Positions 7,419-14,364 of a DNA stretch of 30,369 bases are shown here, piece after piece. Location: positions 1-30,369 of the IMG/VR virus record IMGVR_UViG_3300023278_000373. One strand, given 5' to 3'. Below the pieces are notes generated by a model. It searched no databases and had not been told where the DNA came from. It saw only the letters and a program-made list of their open reading frames with translations. The translations under genes were made by a program, and so were the position numbers. The number at the start of each line of letters is the position of its first letter. Position 1 is the first letter of the stretch. This DNA comes from a virus.

Positions 7419-9382
7419 TACTCGCTAAGTGCCTTTCTTGCGTTAGCTATGTTTAATAGAGTCTCTGACTCAAGATGCTTCATTTCAGGGACTGTACGTA
7501 CAATCTTAGACTCTAAAGTAGTGACTTCCATCTGCTTCTTCTGCAGATCCATCGCTTTACTTTGTATTTCTAGTATACGTTCTTGTGCGTCAGTGTCGTT
7601 AGGCATCTTAAGTGCAGCATCAGCTTGCTTACTGTATGCAGAGGCTAGTGCATCTTGTGTCTTAGCACTGACTAGTTTAGTGTCTGCTTGTTTAGCTTCC
7701 ATTTCCATCTGCATGTGCTTTTGCTGCATCTCTTGCTCTTGTTGAGCGTTAGGATTAGGCTCCATCATTTTCTTAACAGCTGCCATCATCTCTTCACGGT
7801 TATTTAAGCTAGAGTTCTCGAAGATAGACAACAATAATAGGTTAAACGCCTGTGACTCAGGAGGAATCATAGACATTAGCTGTGTAGTTTGTGTGCTCTC
7901 TAGCTCTTTAGCCATAATACCCATAGTAGAGTAAGGAACAAACTGATAATCCAGCACAGGATAACGCTCTGTATCAAACTGCATCTTACGATAAGCTGCT
8001 TTCTGAATGAAAGGTATCATAAATGTTGTTTGGAAGTTACCTAGAGTACGCTTCTGACGCTTAATAGATGCTGCTTGCATCATAGACATACCAGAAGCAG
8101 TGCCATTACGGGCATTTCCTGCCATACTGGTCGCTGAGTCCATAGCGCCAGTAGCCATCTGAATCATACGCTCTAATTCAGCAGATTCTTGGAAAGTATG
8201 CTGTTGTAACTGACCAAAGTTAAATGGCTGGATAATAGAACGTGGATCACCATTAGTTAAGATGGTTTTACCAGCTCTAATGTCTAGTTTAGTACCACGA
8301 GGGATACGTGTAGCGTCCATAGCCATCATTGGATGTGTAGTAAGTGCTAGAGCATCGATACGACCACGTAATTCAGCATCTAATGCTTTCTGTGGGTTAT
8401 ATCCTTTCTCACATACACCGCGTCCCCAGAACTTATTAGGTACTAGATCATGCTGATAAGCGATAAAAGGACGATCCTTCATTAAATAAGGATTTTCTTC
8501 TGCTCGTAATACTACATTGTCATTCGCTAGCGTAACTACTGCCTCTACTAGCTCGTCTTTGTCGTAGTCAAACTCTACACCTAAGTCAGCGCCCTTAGAT
8601 AAGTAACGCTTAGGGACTAAACCCCAGTATTCAGTGATCTTAACACTGTCATCTTCAGAGGCAACGTGATCTTCTGGATCAAATCCAAAGTCATGTATAC
8701 CATTACTACTCGCTCCTAATGGAACGTCTCGATAAGTCCCTGCTTCAATGCCCTTGACAACGTGGTAACGGGGTTTAGTAACCTCCTGCGCTACTCCTAA
8801 CGCTGAATCAATAGACAAGGCAGCAGGATCAATTATGAATTCCTTCGGGGATACTGCTTCCAAAGGAACTGCCATTCTCAATACTTCAACTACTCTACGT
8901 TCAGTTGTACCATCTAAGGTACCTTCTACTTGTGTTTCTACTATGACACGCTCAGTTTTCTCTTCTAAGCATACTTTAGCGATACCAGTACCGTAGATAG
9001 CACCATTCAAGAAAACCTCACAGATGGCAGATTTAGCCCCATCACGCTCAAGATCTTCTTGTAGTACCTTTCGTAGATAAGCAACATCTTCAGGATTCTC
9101 ATCTAAGATGTCATCACGAATATCGAACCACTTATCACGACCGAAGGTGGCTTCTTCTAATTCAGCGACAGTAGACTCAACAGCCTGCTGTAGTGCTGGG
9201 TTTATTAGACGTGAAGACTCAGAATCACGTAGTTTATCAGACTCTGCCCAAATACCACGCCATAGACGATAATACTCATCCCACTTCTTCTGGTAGTTCT
9301 GGTCACGATGGTTCTTCCAAGTTTCTAATCGTTCAGACAACCAAGAGGCTAGTCCTTTAAACTGGTCTTCTTCGTTCATCAT
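7418..9382 (-). CDS. Portal (head-tail connector) protein
   Basis: This 654-residue protein would form the dodecameric ring at the capsid vertex through which DNA is packaged and ejected. The N-terminus (LASWLSERLETWKNHRDQNY, then YYRLWRGIW) and the following VESTVAELEEATFGRDKWFD are typical of podovirus portals, as is the central ITEYWGLVPKRYL and FWGRGVCEKGYNPQK. The last roughly 120 residues form a Gln/Met/Lys-rich coiled coil (QQEQEMQQKHMQMEMEAKQ and onward), comparable to the barrel helix of P22-type portals. It lies 2 nt after the terminase gene with AGGA upstream, in the canonical terminase-portal-scaffold-capsid order. There are two consecutive ATG codons at the start. Confidence 0.93.
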   Translation of the reverse strand: MMNEEDQFKGLASWLSERLETWKNHRDQNYQKKWDEYYRLWRGIWAESDKLRDSESSRLINPALQQAVESTVAELEEATFGRDKWFDIRDDILDENPEDVAYLRKVLQEDLERDGAKSAICEVFLNGAIYGTGIAKVCLEEKTERVIVETQVEGTLDGTTERRVVEVLRMAVPLEAVSPKEFIIDPAALSIDSALGVAQEVTKPRYHVVKGIEAGTYRDVPLGASSNGIHDFGFDPEDHVASEDDSVKITEYWGLVPKRYLSKGADLGVEFDYDKDELVEAVVTLANDNVVLRAEENPYLMKDRPFIAYQHDLVPNKFWGRGVCEKGYNPQKALDAELRGRIDALALTTHPMMAMDATRIPRGTKLDIRAGKTILTNGDPRSIIQPFNFGQLQQHTFQESAELERMIQMATGAMDSATSMAGNARNGTASGMSMMQAASIKRQKRTLGNFQTTFMIPFIQKAAYRKMQFDTERYPVLDYQFVPYSTMGIMAKELESTQTTQLMSMIPPESQAFNLLLLSIFENSSLNNREEMMAAVKKMMEPNPNAQQEQEMQQKHMQMEMEAKQADTKLVSAKTQDALASAYSKQADAALKMPNDTDAQERILEIQSKAMDLQKKQMEVTTLESKIVRTVPEMKHLESETLLNIANARKALSE

Positions 9383-9384
9383 AT

Positions 9385-10632
9385 TTAATATCCTGCCTCA
9401 ATGTCCATTGGTTCCCACTCTTCTACATCGATAGAGTTGGTAAAGTCAGCTACTGATACTTGGTCTATGTACGCTAAAGCATCTAGTAGGTCATCGTGTA
9501 CTTGTGGGCTAGGGAAAGACATCATTTGATCTTCAAAATGCTTCCAGTCCCTATCCTCATTAAACTTAATCTTATTGTGTTCCATACGACCTTGAAGAGA
9601 CCATGTAATACGATCAGTCTTCTTCTTACCACCGTGGGTTACATCAGTGATAACTACCCATCTTCCATTGATACGCATCAGGTCTTCTAAATAAGGCATG
9701 ATAGCGTTCTTTAGTGCGCCTGCTTCAACACCTACTGTAGATGCTTCGTTATCTATAGAAGAGTTAAGGATGTTCTCCGCTGTATTCTTGATATTCCACC
9801 TACCGTGTAGGATGTCCTTTACCCACCATTCATCACCACAGATCTTAACGATTGCAATGGCTGTTTCATCTAGCTTAGATCCTTTAGATCCACGATCCTT
9901 AGAGGATTGCTCAAAACCAGCAGGGTCAACTGCGATAACGTAGTGACCATAGTCAGGTTCTTTAGATGTTTGAAACCATTCATCCTTAAAGATACCACCA
10001 GAGAAGGATTCAAAAGAAGCCTCGAACTCCTGACGGAATGCTTGTGAAGACATACTACGTCTAGCTATTTCTATCTCTTTAGGGTCTATCAGTGGGTTAT
10101 CGGTAGAGTTAAAGCTAAACGCTTCCCACTCAGGGTCTTCTTGTGCTGCTATAAATGTATCGTAGAAATGGTTACGTCCTTCAGGTGTTCCGATAAACAG
10201 AGCTTCACCTTTCACGTCAGCTAAGGTAGGTCGAATGATCTGCTCGAAGACCGAAGGCTTCATAAACGCATATTCATCCATCACTACATAGGCCAGACCT
10301 ACACCTCGTAGTGTATCTGGTCTATCACTACCTTTAAGATAGATCTTCCTATCATTAATCAAGGTAATCGTAGCTGTGTTCTCGTGGGTAGACTTTATCA
10401 CATCTCTGCCCAAGTCCTTCAGCAATCCCCATAGAATGTCTTTCGCTTGCTGAAAGGTAGGGGCTATATAGAATATATCCTTGCTTTCTGATTCTAGACC
10501 TTTGATGAGTAAAGTCCATGCTGCAAGGTAACTCTTTCCGAAACGTCTACCACACGCTGCCACTTTAAAACGAGCTTTAGAATTGAAGATCTCCATCTGT
10601 GCAGGTGTTAGACTAACCTGTATATCACTCAT
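9385..10632 (-). CDS. terL: Terminase large subunit (packaging ATPase and nuclease)
   Basis: This 415-residue motor cuts concatemeric DNA and pumps it into the procapsid through the portal. Walker A is CGRRFGKS at residues 27-34; Walker B is YVVMDE at 115-120; a coupling motif IGTPEG follows. The RNase H-like nuclease half has an acidic residue in VIAVDPAG (Asp236), a second in GVEAG, and HDD at 379-381 near the C-terminus. These cover both domains with no gaps, so the enzyme looks intact. It overlaps the small terminase gene by 8 nt and is followed 2 nt later by the portal gene. The packaging type (pac, cos or direct terminal repeats) cannot be read from these motifs alone. Confidence 0.95.
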   Translation of the reverse strand: MSDIQVSLTPAQMEIFNSKARFKVAACGRRFGKSYLAAWTLLIKGLESESKDIFYIAPTFQQAKDILWGLLKDLGRDVIKSTHENTATITLINDRKIYLKGSDRPDTLRGVGLAYVVMDEYAFMKPSVFEQIIRPTLADVKGEALFIGTPEGRNHFYDTFIAAQEDPEWEAFSFNSTDNPLIDPKEIEIARRSMSSQAFRQEFEASFESFSGGIFKDEWFQTSKEPDYGHYVIAVDPAGFEQSSKDRGSKGSKLDETAIAIVKICGDEWWVKDILHGRWNIKNTAENILNSSIDNEASTVGVEAGALKNAIMPYLEDLMRINGRWVVITDVTHGGKKKTDRITWSLQGRMEHNKIKFNEDRDWKHFEDQMMSFPSPQVHDDLLDALAYIDQVSVADFTNSIDVEEWEPMDIEAGY

Positions 10633-11095
10633 CTTCTTCTTCTTCTTCTAATACAGACAATGCTATTGCATCGAATGCTTTACTGCTTTCTTTCTTAGAT
10701 TTCTTAGTAGCTTCTTGTAAACTATGCTCAATGACCTGACCACCTACGTGCTCTATGGCCTCTTGAGCTTTGTTACCCAATTGGGCTACAGTGATGTTGA
10801 TAGACTGACCACCTTCATGTTTAACTTCAACATCTCTCTTAGGTGGTAAGATACGATCTAGACACATCTTAAGACATGTAGTATCTCCCTCCATAGCCAT
10901 CTCTAATACTTTGTTGACTATCTCAGGGCCTCTCTCAGACATCAGTTCTCTAGAGAGTTGTGTATATTTACCTACACTTCCTTTAGGCCTACCTGATGGA
11001 TTTAAAGGAGGCATCCCTTTGTATAATAACGGGCTACCCTTATGTTTAATCTTAGGCTTACCAGTACGTGGACTTAGTTCTTCTTTGTTGCTCAT
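10625..11095 (-). CDS. Probable terminase small subunit
   Basis: This 156-residue protein starts at the ATG at 11,093-11,095 (MSNKEELSPRTGKPKIK). The motif NPSGRPKGSVGKYTQLSREL near residue 35 is the N-terminal hallmark of small terminase-like proteins of the DUF5681 kind, and a short helical oligomerisation region with CLKMCLDRILPPKRD follows. The C-terminus is Lys-rich and then strongly acidic (SVLEEEEEDE). It would recognise the packaging site and recruit the large subunit, whose gene it overlaps by 8 nt. The frame is open to a TTG at 11,144-11,146 and an ATG at 11,138-11,140, which would add up to 17 hydrophobic-aromatic residues (MYLESPHLW); no strong Shine-Dalgarno sequence supports any of the three, so the start is uncertain. 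Confidence 0.75.
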   Translation of the reverse strand: MSNKEELSPRTGKPKIKHKGSPLLYKGMPPLNPSGRPKGSVGKYTQLSRELMSERGPEIVNKVLEMAMEGDTTCLKMCLDRILPPKRDVEVKHEGGQSINITVAQLGNKAQEAIEHVGGQVIEHSLQEATKKSKKESSKAFDAIALSVLEEEEEDE

Positions 11096-11182
11096 TAAGA
11101 TATAGACTCTTGACCACAGATGTGGGGATTCTAGATACATAACCAATTAGGTACTGGTAATGATAATAATAGGATTGTGAAC

Positions 11183-11221
11183 TGTATAGACATACAGACA
11201 TCTATAAAGAGATATAGACAT
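11183..11221 (-). promoter_or_regulatory. Pair of ATGTCTAT elements facing the terminase operon
   Basis: On the minus strand the octamer ATGTCTAT occurs twice (11,214-11,221 and 11,186-11,193; 28 bp apart), with a third partial copy ATGTCT-GT between them. The copies point toward the terminase gene that starts at 11,095. Each is followed by a -10-like extension (TATATC, TATACA). The same octamer pair occurs upstream of SSB at 16,736-16,776. It could be an activator or repressor site or part of an extended -10 promoter. Confidence 0.5.
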
Positions 11222-11280
11222 CCAATGAGGTAGTTCCGATTTAGTGCTCATCACTTTAGTGATTCAGCTCGACCCGTATG

Positions 11281-11370
11281 ATTTACTTAAGTAGTCTTTA
11301 GAGTAATGCTTATTATTATTTTTATATATCTTTAAGTATTAATTCTAAAGAGTACCTAAGCGTCTTAAGT
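11281..11370 (-). promoter_or_regulatory. Two tandem copies of an element shared with the SSB promoter region
   Basis: Read on the minus strand, the copy at 11,325-11,370 contains AGAATTAATACTTAAA (11,331-11,346), identical to 16,657-16,672 on the plus strand. It also shares an upstream CTTAAG and CTCTWWAG. A shorter copy at 11,281-11,314 keeps CTCTAAAGA and TACTTAAG but lacks the middle six bases. Both copies face the terminase operon. Confidence 0.6.
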
Positions 11371-11375
11371 CACTT

Positions 11376-11404
11376 ATACTAACATATTTAGAGTCAAAAG
11401 TCAA
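11376..11404 (-). promoter_or_regulatory. Candidate sigma70 promoter toward the terminase operon
   Basis: On the minus strand TTGACT (11,404-11,399) is separated by 17 bp from TAGTAT (11,381-11,376). A second TTGACT (11,397-11,392) follows immediately but has no -10 at the right distance. The transcript would start just before the shared CTTAAG element. This is a match to consensus only. Confidence 0.35.
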
Positions 11405-12042
11405 CCTATATTATGTCTTCTATTGTAATATAGTCTATTTGGTCTACAAAGTCTACTTCTGTCCTATTAAATATACATTGATTGTCTGAATATTAGGTCT
11501 GCCCCGTTACTCCCCGTTACCCCTAATTGTACCCTCCTCCCCTATTTTCCTTCTCATGTGTCTATGAGCCTATATGCTTATTACTCTGTATCTCACAGGG
11601 GGCCCCCCATGGCACATGAGCATTCATCTGTCAACTTCAGCGACTAATCCGCCATAATGTGACTAGATCACACCTAATAGTCACGGGTTGACACGGGTGT
11701 GCTAAGTGTGCCTAACAGGCCGTGTGTATTGTGTGGCATAGGTGACTTGGGTGTGTCAAGTATGACTTGTGAGTATTAAGTTTCCAAAAGAATTGACATA
11801 AGAGAGAACGTGAGCGTGGTATTTAGTACACTTCTAGCCATGTCGTAATGAGGTAAGTATTGCGCATTTAGAACAGTAGCTTATTGTGTATACATGAATA
11901 CCCTTGAGAGCTCGTGTAAGCTCCCGTGTGGGCTTTGTGCCTATGTCTTATACATTGCATAGGGTAGACACCGAACGTAGCTTAGACGGCAAATGTCTCA
12001 TATAGATAACTTAATGTCGTATCTAGATATGTCTAGTTGTAG

Positions 12043-12090
12043 TGTCTATGTTATTCGCGCAGGCGCGTTTCTTTATAGACAATATATAAT
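12043..12090 (+). promoter_or_regulatory. Nested inverted repeat beside a perfect -10 box
   Basis: TGTCTAT (12,043-12,049) pairs with ATAGACA (12,075-12,081). Inside lies CGCGC-AG-GCGCG (12,056-12,067), followed by TTTCTTT. TATAAT follows at 12,085-12,090 with no -35 box at 16-18 bp, where the GC-rich repeat sits. This could be an early promoter controlled by a protein that binds the repeat. It lies 138 bp upstream of the first early gene. Confidence 0.4.
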
Positions 12091-12227
12091 TAGGGTATGT
12101 CGTGTTTAAGTATGTTTAGGTCGTGTATAGGTCTAGCATTAATTTATTATTGTTTATACTTAACCCAACAACAACGCAGAAGGGCCATATGGGCTAAATG
12201 CGAATCATTATCATTAAGGAATAAAAC

Positions 12228-12431
12228 ATGAGCAAAGCAACTTACACACTTAAGGCAACTAACCCACACGGTCGCACAATGGCTCTTACTTTCACTGACA
12301 TTAACTTAATGCTGGATAGTGAGTTGGCTGCTATCAAGATGGGCTTCACAACTCATTCATACGAATCAACCAAGATCATTAAAACAGAAGCCGAAGCCAT
12401 GAGCCAGTTGGCTTGGTTTATGGACGTATAA
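12228..12431 (+). CDS. First early gene, hypothetical small protein
   Basis: This 67-residue protein begins MSKATYTLKATNPHGRTMAL and ends with the helix AEAMSQLAWFMDV. A short antiparallel beta start followed by a helix is likely; I do not recognise a family. The start has AAGGA 8 nt upstream. As the first gene after the divergent region it should be among the earliest expressed and a candidate for host takeover, by position only. A GGGGC hairpin follows 10 nt after the stop. Confidence 0.65.
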   Translation: MSKATYTLKATNPHGRTMALTFTDINLMLDSELAAIKMGFTTHSYESTKIIKTEAEAMSQLAWFMDV

Positions 12432-12441
12432 ACAAACAAAC

Positions 12442-12455
12442 GGGGCTACGGCCCC
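12442..12455 (+). promoter_or_regulatory. Intercistronic GGGGC-TACG-GCCCC hairpin, copy 1
   Basis: A perfect 5-bp GC stem with a UACG (UNCG-class) tetraloop starts 10 nt after the previous stop. It is followed directly by AAGGAG, the ribosome site of the next gene. There is no U-run on the plus strand, so it is not an intrinsic terminator. It is the first of four copies with the same stem. Confidence 0.8.
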
Positions 12456-12467
12456 AAGGAGCATCAC

Positions 12468-12692
12468 ATGAATAATCAAGACACTAAGCCACAATTTGCA
12501 AGCCGTGTAGTAGCAAAGAAAGACTTGCAAGGAATACTGAAAGCCATGCGTAAGCATCCCTCTATGTCTGTAGAGAAAATCAGCGGGGGCTATAAAGTAA
12601 CAGATAACGAAGGTAGATTAGCATTAAAGGCCATGACGGGTAACTATGCCTATCTAGTGCAATTCAATAAAAGTTGGTTTAGCCACGTATAA
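12468..12692 (+). CDS. Hypothetical small basic early protein
   Basis: This 74-residue, moderately basic protein has an N-terminal helix (KKDLQGILKAMRKHPSMSV) and then beta-like ISGGYKVTDNEGRLALKAM and YAYLVQFNKSWF. No family is recognised. The ribosome site AAGGAG abuts hairpin copy 1, with ATG 6 nt later. A role as a nucleic-acid or host-protein binder would fit its charge but is speculative. Confidence 0.65.
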   Translation: MNNQDTKPQFASRVVAKKDLQGILKAMRKHPSMSVEKISGGYKVTDNEGRLALKAMTGNYAYLVQFNKSWFSHV

Positions 12693-12703
12693 CAACACAA
12701 TAA

Positions 12704-12717
12704 GGGGCTTCGGCCCC
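12704..12717 (+). promoter_or_regulatory. Intercistronic GGGGC-TTCG-GCCCC hairpin, copy 2
   Basis: The stem is identical to copy 1, with the canonical C(UUCG)G loop, beginning 11 nt after the stop. The GGAG ribosome site begins 3 nt after the stem. The leader TAACAACACAATA before the stem is also found before copy 4. Confidence 0.8.
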
Positions 12718-12731
12718 AATGGAGCAATACA

Positions 12732-12965
12732 ATGATAGACTATAATTTAACACCTAATGAAATGGCTAAGCTTGAAACATATAATAAAATCGTTAATTGC
12801 GCCTTTGGCGATGGCATTAAAGATACATACCCTAATATGACGGATAAGGAAGCTTATGCCACGGATGTAGCGGCAGATAAGATTTACTCTAGACTATATA
12901 AATTATTAGGTATAGCCAAGATACATAAGAAAATGGACATAGCGAAACAGGTAAATAATTCATGA
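12732..12965 (+). CDS. Hypothetical small helical early protein
   Basis: This 77-residue, mostly helical protein has LTPNEMAKLETYNKIVNCAF, then KEAYATDVAADKIYSRLYKLL and a Lys-rich end. No family is recognised. Translation starts 7 nt after GGAG. Its stop overlaps the ATG of the next small gene (ATGA, 12,962-12,965). Confidence 0.6.
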   Translation: MIDYNLTPNEMAKLETYNKIVNCAFGDGIKDTYPNMTDKEAYATDVAADKIYSRLYKLLGIAKIHKKMDIAKQVNNS

Positions 12966-13141
12966 ATACATACGGCGTTACCTCAACAAATAACGGGTAT
13001 ATTGACACGTCCACAACCGAGACAGGCGCGAAAAATTACGCCACTAGGCACGGTTATAACGAGGTTTATATACGATATAATAGCGGCTATCATATTGAGA
13101 TAGTAGCGACTAAACATAACGGAAAATGGAAGGCGGCTTGA
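12962..13141 (+). CDS. Hypothetical small protein, 59 residues
   Basis: The ATG overlaps the preceding stop codon (ATGA), and the frame runs 59 codons to a TGA one base before the next ATG. The N-terminal half is Thr/Asn/Gly-rich. The C-terminal half (GYNEVYIRYNSGYHIEIVA, then TKHNGKWK) looks like a three-stranded sheet with alternating aromatics. The exact fit between neighbours and the overlap argue that it is real. No family is assigned. Confidence 0.6.
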   Translation: MNTYGVTSTNNGYIDTSTTETGAKNYATRHGYNEVYIRYNSGYHIEIVATKHNGKWKAA

Positions 13142-13142
13142 T

Positions 13143-13412
13143 ATGGAACTATATTTACAAACTAATAGTGTCGATAGTAACGGTGACAAGTGCGCGCTTC
13201 TAAGCCAACAGCTTGAGCATAAACTTGCCCCCATGTATCACCACTTACACGGGCTTAGCTACACGGCAACGGGTTACGGCTCACGCCTACCCACTCAATA
13301 CATGGTAAAGGTGGTAAATAGATGGCGTCGTGTCTATTGCGTGTGTTTTTCTAATGTAGGTACGTTATACATCGGCAACCTATCTGATAACCAAATAATA
13401 AAGGATTATTAA
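13143..13412 (+). CDS. Hypothetical early protein
   Basis: This 89-residue protein has an N-terminal segment with CALLSQQLEHKLAPMYHHLH and then GLSYTATGYGSRLPTQYMV and VNRWRRVYCVCFSNVGTLYI, suggesting one helix followed by a beta sheet with a Trp-Arg-Arg turn. It starts one base after the previous stop, with AAGGCGG in the end of that gene. GC is higher than in its neighbours, hinting at a different recent history. Function unknown. Confidence 0.6.
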   Translation: MELYLQTNSVDSNGDKCALLSQQLEHKLAPMYHHLHGLSYTATGYGSRLPTQYMVKVVNRWRRVYCVCFSNVGTLYIGNLSDNQIIKDY

Positions 13413-13413
13413 A

Positions 13414-13569
13414 ATGGAATTAACTAATAGCAACGACTGGCAGACCCAAGCGCGTGGAACCAATGACAGCGAGTACCAGATTTATCTGGCTTGCGCTGGC
13501 GACAGTGAAGGAAACGATACCTTTACAGGTCAACCTCTAAAAACCTATGATGAATGGTTAGAAAGCTAA
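13414..13569 (+). CDS. Hypothetical acidic small protein, 51 residues
   Basis: The ATG lies one base after the previous stop codon, with AGGA 8 nt upstream. The 51-residue product is acidic and rich in Asn, Asp, Gln and Thr, with YQIYLACAGDSEGNDTFTG and a C-terminal YDEWLES. No family is recognised. The spacing and ribosome site support it; its short length keeps confidence moderate. Confidence 0.5.
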   Translation: MELTNSNDWQTQARGTNDSEYQIYLACAGDSEGNDTFTGQPLKTYDEWLES

Positions 13570-13594
13570 CTGGAATAACAAAACGGAACAACAC

Positions 13595-13756
13595 ATGAAA
13601 ACTGAAGACTTAAAAGCATTAATTTTAAACAATAAAGCATTAATTGAGCATCGTTACATGGACGCTCTTTTAAACCCAGACACTCAACCAAAGGCTATGG
13701 AGATACTAATTGAAGAATTATCCAAAGCAACCCTAGCAGCTAAAACATTCCAATAA
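13595..13756 (+). CDS. Hypothetical small helical protein, 53 residues
   Basis: The frame runs from an ATG preceded by CGGA to a TAA 9 nt before hairpin copy 3. The product is all-helical in appearance: LKALILNNKALIEHRYMDAL, a short turn with NPDTQPK, then MEILIEELSKATLAAKTF. A helical hairpin is the likely fold. No family or function is recognised. Confidence 0.5.
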   Translation: MKTEDLKALILNNKALIEHRYMDALLNPDTQPKAMEILIEELSKATLAAKTFQ

Positions 13757-13765
13757 AAACTAGCA

Positions 13766-13779
13766 GGGGCTTAGGCCCC
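13766..13779 (+). promoter_or_regulatory. Intercistronic GGGGC-TTAG-GCCCC hairpin, copy 3
   Basis: It has the invariant 5-bp stem with a UUAG loop, starting 9 nt after the stop. It is followed at once by AAGGA, the ribosome site of the next gene. The arrangement is the same as copy 1. Confidence 0.8.
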
Positions 13780-13791
13780 AAGGAACATACT

Positions 13792-13983
13792 ATGAAGCCT
13801 TCTACACTAAAGCACGTAGAAATATGTGGCATTGAATGGGCTGATTATCCAGACTTTGTTGACGCGTACATTGTGTACGCTGAAGACTCTGAAGGTAACG
13901 CCTTAACTGAAGATCAGCTAAACAAGGTAGCAGAAGATCATCCAGACTTTGTACAAGAGATGGCACAAGAACAAATCCTTTAA
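13792..13983 (+). CDS. Small acidic early protein
   Basis: This 63-residue, strongly acidic protein contains VEICGIEWADYPDFVDAYIV followed by AEDSEGNALTEDQLNKVAED. The I-x-W-x-D-Y-P-D-F-x-D-A-Y-I signature followed by G-x-x-L-T-x-D-x-L is one I associate with short proteins of unknown role found in many phages. Acidity and size would suit a protein that mimics DNA or binds a host enzyme, but nothing in the sequence proves it. AAGGA lies 7 nt before the ATG, immediately after hairpin copy 3. Confidence 0.65.
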   Translation: MKPSTLKHVEICGIEWADYPDFVDAYIVYAEDSEGNALTEDQLNKVAEDHPDFVQEMAQEQIL

Positions 13984-13993
13984 CAACACAATA

Positions 13994-14007
13994 GGGGCTT
14001 AGGCCCC
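13994..14007 (+). promoter_or_regulatory. Intercistronic GGGGC-TTAG-GCCCC hairpin, copy 4
   Basis: It starts 10 nt after the stop and is preceded by TAACAACACAATA, as is copy 2. Unlike the other copies, 19 nt of A-rich leader separates the stem from the next ribosome site (CGGAG, 14,028-14,032). Confidence 0.8.
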
Positions 14008-14041
14008 AACATAAACAACAACACAAACGGAGTATATACAA

Positions 14042-14344
14042 ATGATCTACGCAAAAGAAATCACAAACGGTCAAGAATTAGCTAACGAGTTTAAAGACTA
14101 TGGACGGGGCGATCAGTTCAGTCCTGAGGCTTTTGAGGCTTTGTTTCAATTACTAGATGAATGCTACGATGATGCAGGTAGCTATAAGCTTGATGTTATA
14201 GGGCTGTGTTGTGACTTCATGGAATACGATTCAATGGAAGAGCTACAGGGCAACTATGACCACATTGGAAGCTTAGAAGAGCTGCACGACAATACACTAG
14301 CACTTGAGCTGCCTAGCGGTGGCTTACTAGTACAACAGTTTTAA
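14042..14344 (+). CDS. Acidic early protein of a widespread phage family
   Basis: This is a 100-residue, very acidic protein. Residues 20-62 (GRGDQFSPEAFEALFQLLDE, then YKLDVIGLCCDFMEYD) carry the pattern QFS-x-E-A-x-x-A-L-F-x-x-L-(D/E)-E followed by L-D-V-I-x-L-C-C-(D/E)-(F/Y)-x-E-Y. I recognise this as a family of short proteins found across phages, prophages and plasmids; I know no proven function. The C-terminus (DNTLALELPSGGLLVQQF) also fits that family. The charge makes antirestriction by DNA mimicry thinkable. It is not recognisably Ocr or ArdA. CGGAG is 9 nt before the start. Confidence 0.7.
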   Translation: MIYAKEITNGQELANEFKDYGRGDQFSPEAFEALFQLLDECYDDAGSYKLDVIGLCCDFMEYDSMEELQGNYDHIGSLEELHDNTLALELPSGGLLVQQF

Positions 14345-14364
14345 ATTAATTGGAGAATATATAA

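Larger units (their letters stand above)
11096..12227. other. 1.1 kb gene-free divergent control region
   Basis: No open frame above about 60 codons and no RNA gene was recognised here. Contents from left to right: a CCACA-GA-TGTGG inverted repeat (11,114-11,125); paired ATAGACAT octamers; a duplicated CTTAAG/TTTAGAGT element (11,281-11,370); tandem TTGACT boxes on the minus strand (11,392-11,404); and a direct CCCCGTTAC repeat 10 bp apart (11,502-11,520). These are followed by a GGGGGCCCCC palindrome (11,598-11,607), a GTGTG-rich stretch on the plus strand (11,682-11,780), GAGCT/AGCTC (11,908-11,923), and a nested inverted repeat next to a perfect TATAAT (12,043-12,090). The region separates late (minus) from early (plus) transcription, so it must hold promoters for both. 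A replication origin or genome terminus here is plausible but unproven. Confidence 0.75.

Noticed and set aside
11598-11607. GGGGGCCCCC palindrome as a cos site
   Set aside because: No evidence for cohesive ends, and the site is not supported by neighbouring terminase-binding repeats; kept only as part of the control-region finding.
11793-11821. TTGACA at 11,793-11,798 as an early promoter
   Set aside because: No -10 box at 16-18 bp; the best TATTTA is 21 bp away. TTGACA at 11,688-11,693 likewise has no good partner.
12442-12455. GGGGC hairpins as intrinsic terminators
   Set aside because: None is followed by a T-run on the plus strand; a terminator after each early gene would also switch off the operon.
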